Positions 47,205 to 56,855 of a stretch of 64,000 nt of DNA are shown here, piece after piece (the stretch's first letter is position 1; each line of letters opens with the position of its first letter). The translations under genes and the position numbers were made by a program. This DNA is from Desulfuromonas thiophila. GTDB lineage: Bacteria; Desulfobacterota; Desulfuromonadia; Desulfuromonadales; Desulfuromonadaceae. The notes under the pieces were generated by a model. It ran no database searches. It was not told the DNA's origin and saw nothing but the letters and a program-made list of their open reading frames with translations. The stretch lies in assembly GCF_900101955.1 (NCBI RefSeq), contig NZ_FNAQ01000001.1:437358-501357 (forward strand), read 5' to 3'.

Positions 47205-47846
47205 ATGAAATTCCTGCTTTGTCCCCTGTGCCACAGCGACGATAACCAGCTCTACTGTCGCGATGTGCGGCGCGATTATCTGCATTGCCGCTGTTGTGAT
47301 CTGGTGTTTGTGCCGCCGGCTGACCAGCTTTCGCCGGTGGCGGAAAAAGCGCAGTATGATCTGCATTGCAACGACCCGGCTGACGAGCGCTATCGCGCCT
47401 TTCTCGGCCGGCTGTTCGAGCCCCTGCGGCTACTGTTGCCGGCCACTGCCTGCGGTCTTGACTATGGCAGCGGGCCGGGGCCGACCCTCAGCAGCATGCT
47501 GGCCGAGTGCGGCCATGCTATGGCGCTGTACGATCCCTTCTACGCCCCCGACCCGACGGTGCTGCGGCGAACCTACGATTTCATCACCTGCACCGAGGTG
47601 GCCGAGCATTTCCGCCAGCCGCTGGAAGAGTTCGAGCGCCTCTGGTCGCTGTTGCGGCCGGGCGGCATTCTTGGTCTGATGACCCGGCTGCGCGAGGCGG
47701 GCCAGGATTTCGCCGGCTGGTACTATAAAAAAGATCCGACCCACATCTGTTTTTATTCCCGCACCAGTTTTGCCTGGCTGGCGCGCCAGTTCGGCGCCCG
47801 CCTGGAATTGCATGGCGCCGATGTCATTCTGCTGCACCGGCCCTAA
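47205..47846 (+). CDS. Zinc-ribbon SAM-dependent methyltransferase
   Basis: 213 residues. N-terminal Cys cluster CPLCHSDD...CRDV...CRCC (about 6-33) then a class I methyltransferase with LDYGSGPGPTLSSML (SAM loop about 83-97), ALYDPF, and CTEVAEHF. The partial N-ribbon plus compact MTase fold is seen in several small methyltransferases of unknown substrate. I took the ATG at 47205 as it begins the ribbon; an upstream TTG is less likely. Confidence 0.8.
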   Translation: MKFLLCPLCHSDDNQLYCRDVRRDYLHCRCCDLVFVPPADQLSPVAEKAQYDLHCNDPADERYRAFLGRLFEPLRLLLPATACGLDYGSGPGPTLSSMLAECGHAMALYDPFYAPDPTVLRRTYDFITCTEVAEHFRQPLEEFERLWSLLRPGGILGLMTRLREAGQDFAGWYYKKDPTHICFYSRTSFAWLARQFGARLELHGADVILLHRP

Positions 47847-47860
47847 AAAGGAGCTCGACC

Positions 47861-48847
47861 ATGTCGTCCCCGTTCCGCACCCACCGCATTGTTGTGCTCG
47901 ACAGCCATACCCTCAGTGACGGCGATCTCGATTTTGGCCCGCTGCAGCAGTTGGGTGACTGCCACTGCTACCCGCGCACCGCGCCGGCCGAGGTGGTGGC
48001 GCGCTGCAGCGGAGCCGATCTGGTGCTGACCAACAAGGTGGTGCTCGATGCCGCCGTCATGGCCGCTCTGCCGCAGTTGCGCTACATCGGCGTGCTGGCC
48101 ACCGGCTACAACGTGGTTGATCTGGCGGCGGCGCGGGCGCGCGGTATTGTGGTGACCAACGTGCCGGCCTACAGCACCGCCAGCGTGGCCCAGCATGTTT
48201 TCGCTTTGCTGCTTGAATGGACTCAGCAGGTCGGCCATCACGACCGCCGCGTGCACGCCGGCGCCTGGAGTGGCTGCGCCGATTTCAGCTTTCGCGAACG
48301 GCCCCTGGTCGAGCTGGCCGGTCAGACCTTCGGCATTGTCGGTTATGGCGCCATCGGCGCCGCAGTGGCCCGCATCGCTCAGGCCTTCGACCTAGAGGTG
48401 CTGGTGGCGACGCGTACGCCGGCCCGTCACCCCGAGCTGGCGCAGGGCAGCCTGGTTGCGGTCAGTCTGGATGAACTGCTTGCGCGGGCCGATCTCATCA
48501 GCCTGCACTGTCCGCTGACGCCGGAGACAGACCGGCTGATCAATTCGGCACGGCTGCGGCAAATGAAAACGGGCGCGATCCTGATCAATACCGGCCGCGG
48601 CGGTCTGCTTGATGAGGTGGCGGTGGCGGCGGCGCTGCACAGCGGCCAGCTGGGTGCCCTGCTGACCGATGTGCTCGGCAGTGAACCGCCGGCTGGCGAT
48701 AATCCGCTGCTGCAGGCGCCGCGGACGATCATCACCCCCCACATCGCCTGGGCGACCCGGGCAGCGCGTCAGCGCCTGCTGGATATGGTGGTCGCCAACG
48801 TGGCGGCCTTTCTGGCCGGCCGGCCGCAGAACCAGGTCAACGGTTGA
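47861..48847 (+). CDS. D-2-hydroxyacid dehydrogenase (glycerate dehydrogenase-like)
   Basis: 328 residues. Substrate domain, Rossmann domain with GIVGYGAIGAAVARIA (about 157-172), catalytic Arg in INTGRGGLLDE, Glu in GSEPP, His in TPHIAWATRAARQR. The last segment fits the glycerate/hydroxypyruvate reductase (hprA-like) subgroup. It is NAD(P)-dependent and cytoplasmic. AAGGAG lies upstream. Exact substrate is uncertain. Confidence 0.88.
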   Translation: MSSPFRTHRIVVLDSHTLSDGDLDFGPLQQLGDCHCYPRTAPAEVVARCSGADLVLTNKVVLDAAVMAALPQLRYIGVLATGYNVVDLAAARARGIVVTNVPAYSTASVAQHVFALLLEWTQQVGHHDRRVHAGAWSGCADFSFRERPLVELAGQTFGIVGYGAIGAAVARIAQAFDLEVLVATRTPARHPELAQGSLVAVSLDELLARADLISLHCPLTPETDRLINSARLRQMKTGAILINTGRGGLLDEVAVAAALHSGQLGALLTDVLGSEPPAGDNPLLQAPRTIITPHIAWATRAARQRLLDMVVANVAAFLAGRPQNQVNG

Positions 48848-48972
48848 CGGCGACGCAAAAACGCGCCGGCGGCTGCGTTGCGGCGACCGTCTCGCGGCTT
48901 TGACAGATGTCGGTACGCCTCAGGGCGCGGGTTGCTTAGCCCGCCGGATGTTTTTGGCGCAAGCCGCAACGG

Positions 48973-49881
48973 CTAGATTTCCGATAGCGCCGAGCCCGGC
49001 GACGCAGGCGCAGGGTTGTGCAGCAGAGCTGCCAGCCGCTGACGGTCCGCCTCGGCCAGCCGGCCGCTGCGGCCCGCCAGCTCCAGGGTCTGATCCGCCA
49101 GTGCGCGGTAGAGTGGCAGCAGCGCCGGGTGCTGCGCTGCGATGGCCTGCAGGTGACAGGCCAGGGTGCCGGCGTCGCCGCGCACGATGGGGCCGGTGAG
49201 GGCCTGTTCCGGACCCAGGGCCAAACTGTTGGCGATGGCGCTGTGCAGCAGTGGGGCGAAGGCCTGGGGAAAATGCTGGCGGGCCGGACCGGCTTCGGCC
49301 AGCAGGTCGCAGGCGCAGGCAATCAGGCTGGTGACATAGTTCGACACCAGACAGGCTGCCGCATGGTAGAGGGGTTTGAGTTCGGCACTGAGGATCAGGT
49401 GGTGGCCGCCCAGATCCCGCACCAGCTGCTCGCCGGCGGCCAGGGCCGTCGCCTCCCCCTGCAAACTCATGAAGCTGCCGGGCAGATTGGCAAGACCCTG
49501 CTCGGCCGTGGCAAAGGTCTGCAGCGGGTGCAGCGCCAGACGGGCGCAGCCGCCGCTGCCGGTCAGGATGTCGGCCGGGTGCAGGCCGCTGCAATGAATC
49601 AACAGATGGGTCGGTCGCAGGATGCCGCTGGCGTGCAGGGCTTGGGCCAGGGGCCGCAGGGCATCGTCGGCGACGCACAGCAGCAGGATGTCAGCGGCCG
49701 CAGCGGCGGTCAGTTCCGTGCCGGCGACCTCGTCGGGCAGACCGATGAAGCGGGCGGCAGCGCGGTTGCGGGCGGCGTCGCGGCCGATCACGGCGACAAC
49801 GGGATAGCCGGCCCGCCGTAGCAGCGCCGTCAGGGCCTGGCCCAGCCGGCCCGGCCCGATCAGGGCAACGCGCGGTTTCAT
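48973..49881 (-). CDS. Rossmann/DUF2520 oxidoreductase-like protein
   Basis: 302 residues. N-terminal dinucleotide fold (RVALIGPGRLGQAL, LLLCVADDAL), HCSGLHPADIL and ALHPLQTFA, then a helical C-domain with YHAAACLVSNYVTSLI, the signature set of DUF2520 proteins (NADP oxidoreductases related to ketopantoate/F420 reductases). Substrate unknown. The ATG at 49881 overlaps the stop of the FAH-family gene (4 bp). Confidence 0.8.
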   Translation of the reverse strand: MKPRVALIGPGRLGQALTALLRRAGYPVVAVIGRDAARNRAAARFIGLPDEVAGTELTAAAAADILLLCVADDALRPLAQALHASGILRPTHLLIHCSGLHPADILTGSGGCARLALHPLQTFATAEQGLANLPGSFMSLQGEATALAAGEQLVRDLGGHHLILSAELKPLYHAAACLVSNYVTSLIACACDLLAEAGPARQHFPQAFAPLLHSAIANSLALGPEQALTGPIVRGDAGTLACHLQAIAAQHPALLPLYRALADQTLELAGRSGRLAEADRQRLAALLHNPAPASPGSALSEI

Positions 49882-50546
49882 GCCACGCTGACGCGCAGCT
49901 GGCCCACCTGGTCGATGCTGGCCTCCAGCACGTCGCCCGATACCACCGGGCCGACACCGGCTGGTGTGCCGGTTAGCACGATGTCGCCGGGCTCCAGGGT
50001 GAAGGCCTGGCTGATGAAGCTGAGCAGCTGGGGAATGCGGTGGATCATGCAGTCGCTGCAACCGTCCTGGCGCAATTCACCGTTGACGCGCAGCTGGATG
50101 CGCAGCTGGTGGGGATCACTCACCTGGTCGGCCGGCACGAAATCGGACAACGGACAGGCCGTATCGAAGCCCTTGGCCAGTTCCCACGGCAGGCCCTTGG
50201 TCTTCAGGCGGTTCTGGGTATCACGCAGGGTCATGTCGAGGGCCACGCCGTAGCCGCTGACCAGTTCCATGGCGTTGGCGGCGCTTATGGCCTGACCGGA
50301 CCGGCCAATGAGCAGCGCCAGTTCCACCTCATGGTGGCAGTCGCTGGAATAGGGCGGGATGCGAATCTGGCCGCCGTCGGCCAGCAGGCTGCTGGCCGGT
50401 TTGATGAACAGCACCGGTTCAGCCGGCACCTCGTTGCCCAGCTCCTGGGCATGGGCCACGTAATTGCGGGCCAGACAGACGATTTTGCCGACGGCGATGG
50501 GGGCGCTGGCGCCGGTCAGACGGATGCAGTGGCGGGAACTTGGCAT
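49878..50546 (-). CDS. Fumarylacetoacetate hydrolase-family enzyme (acylpyruvase-like)
   Basis: 222 residues with the FAH fold: KIVCLARNYVAHAQE, FIKPASSLL, HHEVELALLIGR (metal-binding Glu residues), LDMTLRDTQ and DIVLTGTPAGVG. Members hydrolyse or decarboxylate acylpyruvates or oxaloacetate-like acids. It is upstream of and overlapping the DUF2520 gene, suggesting a shared pathway, which cannot be named. Confidence 0.88.
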   Translation of the reverse strand: MPSSRHCIRLTGASAPIAVGKIVCLARNYVAHAQELGNEVPAEPVLFIKPASSLLADGGQIRIPPYSSDCHHEVELALLIGRSGQAISAANAMELVSGYGVALDMTLRDTQNRLKTKGLPWELAKGFDTACPLSDFVPADQVSDPHQLRIQLRVNGELRQDGCSDCMIHRIPQLLSFISQAFTLEPGDIVLTGTPAGVGPVVSGDVLEASIDQVGQLRVSVA

Positions 50547-50564
50547 GGCGTTCTCCTTAAGGGA

Positions 50565-51194
50565 TCAGTCTTGCTGAGGGGAAGATTCAGGCTGGCCGGC
50601 CCGTGGCAGCGCCCAGTTGTGGCGGATGGCCAGCAGGCGCAGGCCGATGACCAGCGCCGCCGCCAGCAGCACGGCCAGCGGCCGCGGCCAGTGCAGCAGC
50701 TTGAGCAGATAGAGCAGGGCGGCACCGGCAAAACAGGCCGAGGCGTAGATTTCACGCTGCAGGATCAGCGGTACCTGGTTGGACAGCACATCGCGCAGCA
50801 CCCCGCCGGCGGTAGCGGTCATGACGCCGAGGGTGACCGCGCCGAGAAAGCCGCTGCCGAAGGCCATGGCTTTTTCGGTGCCGATGACGACAAAGGTGGC
50901 CAGGCCGACGGCATCAAGGTAGAGCAGCGGATGGGCCAGTTCTTCGATGCGGCGGTGGCCGACGAAGGTCAGCAGCGCCACGCCGATGGAAATGTACAGA
51001 TAGGTTTCGTCCTGCAGGCTGAAGGGCGGAATGGCACCCAGCAGCAGATCGCGCAGGGTGCCACCGCCGATAGCGGTAACCAGACCCAGCACCAGCACAC
51101 CGAACAGGTCCATCTGCCGCCGCACGCCGACCAGCGCGCCGGAGGCGGCGAAGGCGGCTGTGCCGAGCAGGTCGAGGGCATAGAGCAGATTCAT
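50565..51194 (-). CDS. TRIC-type (UPF0126) membrane protein
   Basis: 209 residues with about seven membrane helices in two pseudo-repeats: AIGGGTLRDLLLG and ATAGGVLRDVLSN mark each half, the trait of the TRIC cation-channel fold. The ATG at 51194 begins the first helix; longer frames add a charged non-membrane tail. Probably an inner-membrane cation or small-molecule channel. Confidence 0.88.
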   Translation of the reverse strand: MNLLYALDLLGTAAFAASGALVGVRRQMDLFGVLVLGLVTAIGGGTLRDLLLGAIPPFSLQDETYLYISIGVALLTFVGHRRIEELAHPLLYLDAVGLATFVVIGTEKAMAFGSGFLGAVTLGVMTATAGGVLRDVLSNQVPLILQREIYASACFAGAALLYLLKLLHWPRPLAVLLAAALVIGLRLLAIRHNWALPRAGQPESSPQQD

Positions 51195-51381
51195 GGTGGT
51201 TTCCTGCAGGCGGCATGGGCCGGGAGATTCCTTGCGCCGGCGGCCGCGGACGCCGGCGTCGGCCGAAGATAGCCTGACTGGCGGTTGAAATGCAATCCTC
51301 CCGACCGTCGGGAACGCAAACCCGCTATTGCCTGATGGCCGGGCAGCGATAACCGTGTGACATGGACAGAAAGGACAGGGA

Positions 51382-52572
51382 ATGTTTCTGCCGTTGGGCG
51401 ACAGCCCCAATCCGCCCGGCCGGGCCTGGGTCAACACGGGGCTGATCGCCCTCAATGTGGCGGTCTATCTGCTTGTCAGCCTGCCGCTGGCGCACAGCGC
51501 GCCGGATCTGACCAGCCCCTGGCTACACGAGTATCTCCATGCCCTGGGGGTGCGCACGCCGGCACAGCTGCAGCTGGTGCTCAGTCATCTCAGTGCCTAC
51601 GAGGCGCTGGTCTACCAGTATGGCTTCAAACCGGCCGACCCGTCGCTGCTGACGCTGCTGACATCGTTGTTCCTGCATGGCGGCCTGCTCCATCTGGCCG
51701 GCAACATGCTGTTTCTGTGGATCTTTGGCGACAATGTCGAATACCGCCTCGGAGCGCTGCGCTATCTGCTGGTTTATCTGCTCTGTGGCGTGGCGGCGAC
51801 GCTGTTCTTCGCCCTGTTCACGCCCGCATCGCGCATTCCGCTGGTGGGCGCTTCGGGCGCCATTTCCGGCGTGCTGGGCTGCTATTTCCTCTGGTTCCGG
51901 CGCAACCGGGTCAAGACCTTCGTTTTTCTGTTTCCTTTTTTCATGCAAAGCCTGTTTCTGCCGGCCCGGCTGGTGCTGGGATTCTATCTGGTGGTGGACA
52001 ACCTGCTGCCGTTTCTGTTTGCCGGCAGCAGCGCTGGCGGGGTGGCCCACGGAGCCCATATCGGTGGCTTCATCGCCGGCCTGGCGATCGCCGCTGCCAC
52101 CGATCGCCTGCCGGGGCTGGCGCGGCGCCAGCATTACCGTCATGAAGCCCGTCAGACCGCTCAGCAGCAGGACAGTGCTGCGCCGGCTGATCCCGCAGCG
52201 CTGTTGGCGCTGCTGCAGCAGCAGCGCTTCGACAAGGCTGCCGCTCTGTATTTCCGCCTTAGCCGCCAGCAGCGCCAGGGGCTGCCGGCGGCGGCGCTGC
52301 TGGCGCTGGCCGGCTTTCTGCACCAACAGCGCGATGCCGACGCCTGCCTGAGCCTGCTGCGTCGTTTCATTGCCGAACGGCCCAGCGATGCCCTGCTGCC
52401 CCAGGCTTTTATGCTGGCCGGCCAGACCCTGCTGCTGAAAAAAAACTGTGATTTCAGTGCCTACCAGTATTATCTGGCGGCGGCCGACCTGGCCCGTGAT
52501 CCGCTGCTGGCCGAGCAGGCGCGGCAGGCGCTGCGGTTGCTGGAACAGCGTTGCCGGCGCGGCACGGTCTGA
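51382..52572 (+). CDS. Rhomboid-family intramembrane serine protease with C-terminal helical tail
   Basis: 396 residues. Six or more membrane helices with the catalytic dyad S158 (GASGAISG) and H226 (HGAHIGG), plus LFLHGGLLHLAGNMLFLWIFGDNVEYRLG in helix 2. A cytosolic helical tail (about 250-396) with tandem repeat-like helices may bind partners. It cleaves membrane proteins; substrates unknown. Divergent from the TRIC-like gene. Confidence 0.9.
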   Translation: MFLPLGDSPNPPGRAWVNTGLIALNVAVYLLVSLPLAHSAPDLTSPWLHEYLHALGVRTPAQLQLVLSHLSAYEALVYQYGFKPADPSLLTLLTSLFLHGGLLHLAGNMLFLWIFGDNVEYRLGALRYLLVYLLCGVAATLFFALFTPASRIPLVGASGAISGVLGCYFLWFRRNRVKTFVFLFPFFMQSLFLPARLVLGFYLVVDNLLPFLFAGSSAGGVAHGAHIGGFIAGLAIAAATDRLPGLARRQHYRHEARQTAQQQDSAAPADPAALLALLQQQRFDKAAALYFRLSRQQRQGLPAAALLALAGFLHQQRDADACLSLLRRFIAERPSDALLPQAFMLAGQTLLLKKNCDFSAYQYYLAAADLARDPLLAEQARQALRLLEQRCRRGTV

Positions 52573-52626
52573 GCGATCCAGGCGCTGCTGGCCTGAAGTC
52601 CTGCTGTTACGGAGTCTGATCTGCCG

Positions 52627-53511
52627 ATGGATTTTTTCCCTTACGATTATCCGTTGTTCCGGCCGCCGTCGGAGGCTGATTCCCTGATTGTGCAGGCGAC
52701 CCTCGGCTGCAGTCAGAATCAGTGCCGCTTTTGCGGCATGTACAAAACTAAGCGCTATCGCCAGCGCCCGCTGGCCGAGCTGGTGGCCGAGCTCGAAGCG
52801 ATTCCGCCGTTCTATCGGGCACTGATCCGGCGCGTCTTTCTCGCGGATGGTGACGCGCTGAGCTACGATCAGCCGGCGCTGCTGGGTTTGCTCGATGCCC
52901 TGGCCCAACGCCTGCCGGCAGTGCAGCGGGTTGGCGCCTACGCCTCGCCGCGCAGCCTGGCCGGGAAAAGCCCGGCCGAGCTGGAGCAGCTGCGCCAGAA
53001 AAAGCTGCGCATTCTCTATTTCGGTCTGGAAAGCGGTGATGACGCGACCCTGCAGCTGGCCGCCAAGGGCTATGACAGCGCTACCATGCTGCAACTGTGC
53101 CAGAAGGCGCAACAGGCCGGCCTGAAGCTGTCGGTCACCGCCATTCTCGGCCTGGCCGGCCGTGCCCGCAGCCAGGAGCACGCCCAGGCCACCGCAGCCT
53201 GGATCAGCCAGCTGTCGCCGGCCTACTTTTCCCTGCTGACGTTGTTCCGGCGTCACAACGATGCCTATTTCAGGAGTATCGAACCCCTGAGCCACGGCGA
53301 TATCCTGACGGAGGCGCTCTGGCTGCTGGAGGCGCTACAACCGCGTCAGACCATTCTGCGCTCGAACCATGTGTCGAATTTTCTGCTGCTGGCCGGCAGC
53401 TACCCGAAGGATCGCCAGCGCCTGATCGACGAAACCCGTGCCGCCCTGCTGGCGGCCCGGCGGCAGCCTTGGTACCATCAGGTACCGGATTACCGCGAAG
53501 CCTGTTATTAA
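52627..53511 (+). CDS. Radical SAM protein (B12-less, HemN/Elp3-like style)
   Basis: 294 residues. The iron-sulfur motif is [10 protein letters not shown] (four residues between the first two Cys) near residue 28, then FGLESGDD, a glycyl-binding-like strand, and [11 protein letters not shown]. This longer spacing is shared by a family of related radical SAM proteins. The reaction is unknown. 24 bp upstream of fumC, same strand. Confidence 0.85.
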   Translation: MDFFPYDYPLFRPPSEADSLIVQATLGCSQNQCRFCGMYKTKRYRQRPLAELVAELEAIPPFYRALIRRVFLADGDALSYDQPALLGLLDALAQRLPAVQRVGAYASPRSLAGKSPAELEQLRQKKLRILYFGLESGDDATLQLAAKGYDSATMLQLCQKAQQAGLKLSVTAILGLAGRARSQEHAQATAAWISQLSPAYFSLLTLFRRHNDAYFRSIEPLSHGDILTEALWLLEALQPRQTILRSNHVSNFLLLAGSYPKDRQRLIDETRAALLAARRQPWYHQVPDYREACY

Positions 53512-53534
53512 CCCGCACCCGGAGGGAAGCCCAG

Positions 53535-54926
53535 ATGTCCCCGACCCGTCTCGAATCCGATTCCATGGGCCAGATCGCCGTGGCCGCCGACCGCTACTGG
53601 GGTGCCCAGACCCAGCGTTCTATCGAAAACTTTCCCATTGGCGTGGCCCGCTTCCGCTGGCAACGGCCGGTTATCCGCGCCCTTGGCCTGCTGAAAAAGG
53701 CCGCCGCCCAGGCCAACGCCGAACTGGGCGAGCTGCCGGCCGAACTGGCGCAGCTGATCACGCGGGCGGCCGATGAGGTGATTGATGGCCGTCTCGACAG
53801 CCATTTTCCGCTGGTGGTGTTCCAGACCGGTTCCGGTACCCAGTCGAACATGAACGCCAACGAGGTGATAGCCAATCGCGCCATCGAACTGGCGGGCGGC
53901 CAGCTCGGCAGTAAGAGCCCGGTTCATCCCAATGACCATGTCAACCGTGGCCAGTCGTCCAACGACACCTTCCCGACGGCCATGCACATTGCCGTGGTGG
54001 CCGAGATTGAACGTGATCTGTTGCCGGCGGTGGGGCGCCTGCGCGACAGCCTCGACGCCAAGGCCCGCGCCTACGCCACCCTGGTCAAGGTTGGCCGCAC
54101 TCACCTGCAGGATGCAACGCCCATCACCCTGGGGCAGGAAGTTGGCGCCTGGGTGGCGCAGATTGATTTCGGTCTGGCCGCCGTGCGGGCCAGCCTGCCC
54201 GGCCTGTGCGACCTGGCCATTGGTGGCACCGCCGTCGGCACGGGGCTCAACGCCCATCCGCAGTTCGGTGAGCGGGCGGCGGCCTGTCTGGCCGATCTTA
54301 CCGGCCAGCCGTTTCGCAGTGCCGCCAACAAGTTCTTCGCCCTGGCGGCACACGATGCCCTGGTGCAGTGCTCGGCCGCCTTGCGCACCCTGGCCGGCGG
54401 TTTGATGAAGATGGCCAACGATGTCCGCTGGCTGGCCAGCGGGCCACGCTGCGGTGTTGGTGAGCTCATCATTCCGGAAAACGAGCCGGGTTCCTCCATC
54501 ATGCCGGGCAAGGTCAATCCGACCCAGTGCGAAGCCCTTACCATGGTGTGTGTGCAGGTGTTCGGCAACGATGCCGCCGTGGCCTTCGCCGGAAGCCAGG
54601 GCAACTTCCAGCTCAATGTCTACAAGCCGGTGATGGTGCACAATGTGCTGGAAAGTCTCGGCTTGCTGGCCGATGCCTGTCGCGCTTTCACCGATCACTG
54701 CGCGGGCGGAATCGAACCGAACCCGCAGCGTATTCGCGAAAATCTGGACAAAAACCTGATGCTGGTCACGGCCCTCAACCGTCACATTGGTTACGACCGG
54801 GCTGCCGCCATCGCCAAAAAGGCTCACCACGAGGGCCTTACCCTGCGGCAGGCGGCGCTGGCCGAGGGGCTGACGGCGGAGCAGTTCGACCAGTGGATTG
54901 ATCCGTTGGCGATGACCCGTCCCTGA
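53535..54926 (+). CDS. fumC: Fumarate hydratase, class II
   Basis: 463 residues with [11 protein letters not shown] (signature), [29 protein letters not shown] and [13 protein letters not shown], as in homotetrameric fumarases. Interconverts fumarate and malate. The ATG at 53535 has GGAGGGA upstream. FumC versus aspartate ammonia-lyase is decided by the [26 protein letters not shown] opening and overall fit. Confidence 0.94.
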   Translation: MSPTRLESDSMGQIAVAADRYWGAQTQRSIENFPIGVARFRWQRPVIRALGLLKKAAAQANAELGELPAELAQLITRAADEVIDGRLDSHFPLVVFQTGSGTQSNMNANEVIANRAIELAGGQLGSKSPVHPNDHVNRGQSSNDTFPTAMHIAVVAEIERDLLPAVGRLRDSLDAKARAYATLVKVGRTHLQDATPITLGQEVGAWVAQIDFGLAAVRASLPGLCDLAIGGTAVGTGLNAHPQFGERAAACLADLTGQPFRSAANKFFALAAHDALVQCSAALRTLAGGLMKMANDVRWLASGPRCGVGELIIPENEPGSSIMPGKVNPTQCEALTMVCVQVFGNDAAVAFAGSQGNFQLNVYKPVMVHNVLESLGLLADACRAFTDHCAGGIEPNPQRIRENLDKNLMLVTALNRHIGYDRAAAIAKKAHHEGLTLRQAALAEGLTAEQFDQWIDPLAMTRP

Positions 54927-54986
54927 TCTGTCGGCCGGCCTCACCCTGAGAGGCGCAGCCAACCCCTTTTTGCGGAGACGATTTCC

Positions 54987-55799
54987 ATGGTGCAATGGTT
55001 CATGGCATTAAGTCCGGTTCAGCAAGCCTCGCTGGCCACCCTGTTCACCTGGGGCATGACCGCTCTGGGCGCCAGCCTGGTATTTTTTTTCAAGACCATC
55101 CATCGCAAGGTCCTCGATGGCATGCTCGGTGCCGCTGCCGGGGTGATGATCGCCGCCAGTTTCTGGTCGCTGCTGGCACCGGCTATCGAGATGGCCGAGA
55201 ATGCCGGTCAGACGCCCTGGCTGCCGGCGGTGATCGGTTTTTTGAGCGGTGGCGCGTTTCTGTGGGGCGTCGACAAGCTGCTGCCGCACCTGCATCTGGG
55301 CTTTCCTACCAGCGAAGCCGAAGGCATCAGCACCAGCTGGCGCCGCAGCACCCTGCTGTGTCTGGCGGTGACGTTGCATAACATACCGGAAGGATTGGCA
55401 GTGGGTGTGGCTTTCGGTGCCCTGGCGGCCGATCTGCCGTCGGCCTCGCTGGCCGGCGCGGTGGCGCTGGCGCTGGGTATCGGCCTGCAGAACCTGCCCG
55501 AAGGCACCGCCGTTTCGGTGCCACTGCGGCGCGAAGGGGTGTCACGCGGCAAAAGCTTCTGGTACGGTCAGCTTTCCGGCATGGTCGAACCGGTGGCGGG
55601 TGTGATCGGCGCGCTGGCGGTCATCTGGATGCAGCCGCTGTTGCCCTATGCCCTGTCCTTCGCAGCCGGCGCCATGATCTATGTGGTGGTGGAAGAGGTC
55701 ATTCCCGAATCGCAGCTGGCGCGCAACACCGATCTGGCTACCGTCGGTGCCATGTGTGGCTTTGCCCTGATGATGACGCTGGATGTGGCGCTGGGCTGA
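54987..55799 (+). CDS. ZIP-family metal transporter
   Basis: 270 residues, about eight membrane helices. Helix IV carries [10 protein letters not shown] and helix V QNLPEG, the ZIP metal-site motifs. This variant (GufA/ZIP-like) imports divalent metals, often zinc. It converges with the YeiH-like gene 6 bp away. Zinc is the default guess; selectivity is not visible. Confidence 0.9.
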   Translation: MVQWFMALSPVQQASLATLFTWGMTALGASLVFFFKTIHRKVLDGMLGAAAGVMIAASFWSLLAPAIEMAENAGQTPWLPAVIGFLSGGAFLWGVDKLLPHLHLGFPTSEAEGISTSWRRSTLLCLAVTLHNIPEGLAVGVAFGALAADLPSASLAGAVALALGIGLQNLPEGTAVSVPLRREGVSRGKSFWYGQLSGMVEPVAGVIGALAVIWMQPLLPYALSFAAGAMIYVVVEEVIPESQLARNTDLATVGAMCGFALMMTLDVALG

Positions 55800-55805
55800 G
55801 GGCGG

Positions 55806-56735
55806 TCAGATCCAGCCGGCGCAGATGGCTGCCAGGCTTAACGAACCGACCAGCAGCCACAGGCTGATTCCCAGGGCCAGCGGCGCCGCGCCGACCCGCT
55901 GCAGCAGCGCCCGGTTCAGCCCCGCGCCGATGAGGAACAGCGTCACCACCAGCAGTTGCCGCGCCACGCCGGCCAGGCCCTGCCACAGCACGGCATACTG
56001 GGGCAGCAGGGCGTGCAGGCTGGCGGCGGCGATGAAGCCGACGATGAACAGCGGCAGTCGCACCCGCTGCTCCGATTTCAGGTAGAGCGCTGCGGCGAAG
56101 GCCAGCGGCGCGATCCACAGGGCGCGGCTGAGTTTCACCACGGTGCCGGTGGCCAGGGCCTGTGGGCCATAGGCGGCAGCCGCGCCGACCACGCTGCTGG
56201 TATCGTGAATGGCCAACGCCGCCCAGATGCCAAACTGCTGTTGGCTTAAATCAAACAGATGGCCGAGAGGCGGGAACAGCAGCAGGGCGACGGCGTTGAG
56301 GGTGAATACCGTGGCCAGGGCGACGGCGGTTTCGTCATCGCGCGAGCGCAGCACCGGCGCCAGGGCGGCGATGGCGCTGCCGCCGCAGATGGCCGTGCCG
56401 CAGGCAATCAGAGCCGCCGTGGTGCCCGAGAGCGGAAAGCGGCGCGCCAGCAGCCAACCCAGAGTGAGTGTGACCACAATGCCGACCAGGCTGTAGCCCA
56501 GCGAACTGCGGCCCACCGTCCAGACCTCGCCAATGGCCAGACCGAAGCCCAGCCCGACCACGGCCCACTGCAACAACTGACGGCTCCACAGGGCGGTTCG
56601 CACCGGCCAGGGATTGCCCAGCACCAGACTGAAGAGGATGCCGCCGGCCAGAGCCGTGCCGGTGCCGACGATGGGCAGCAGGCAGCTGGCCAGCAGCAAA
56701 ATGAAAAGCAATGGGCGGATGTGTTCGCGGGTCAT
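55806..56735 (-). CDS. YeiH/UPF0324-family membrane protein
   Basis: 309 residues, about nine to ten membrane helices, with GTAICGGSAIAALAPVLRSRDDETAVALATVFTLNAVALLLFPPLG and AIHDTSSVVGAAAAYG, the family signature. The family is linked in other bacteria to sulfur compound and purine stress but remains unassigned. It is divergent from the LysR gene, the standard pairing. Confidence 0.88.
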   Translation of the reverse strand: MTREHIRPLLFILLLASCLLPIVGTGTALAGGILFSLVLGNPWPVRTALWSRQLLQWAVVGLGFGLAIGEVWTVGRSSLGYSLVGIVVTLTLGWLLARRFPLSGTTAALIACGTAICGGSAIAALAPVLRSRDDETAVALATVFTLNAVALLLFPPLGHLFDLSQQQFGIWAALAIHDTSSVVGAAAAYGPQALATGTVVKLSRALWIAPLAFAAALYLKSEQRVRLPLFIVGFIAAASLHALLPQYAVLWQGLAGVARQLLVVTLFLIGAGLNRALLQRVGAAPLALGISLWLLVGSLSLAAICAGWI

Positions 56736-56822
56736 GGCAGCCTCCCTGGCGTTGGTAACGGAATGAACCCCAGCCTAGCAGGCCGGCCGCGAAATAAAAA
56801 ATCGGTAATTTTGACTGGAAGG

Positions 56823-56837
56823 ATCAATTGGATTGAT
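56823..56837. promoter_or_regulatory. LysR-type operator candidate
   Basis: ATCAAT-TGG-ATTGAT is a perfect 15-base dyad with T-N11-A (T56824, A56836), in the space between the divergent YeiH-like and LysR genes. Confidence 0.55.
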
Positions 56838-56855
56838 GGTTGGAGGTCCGGGCCC

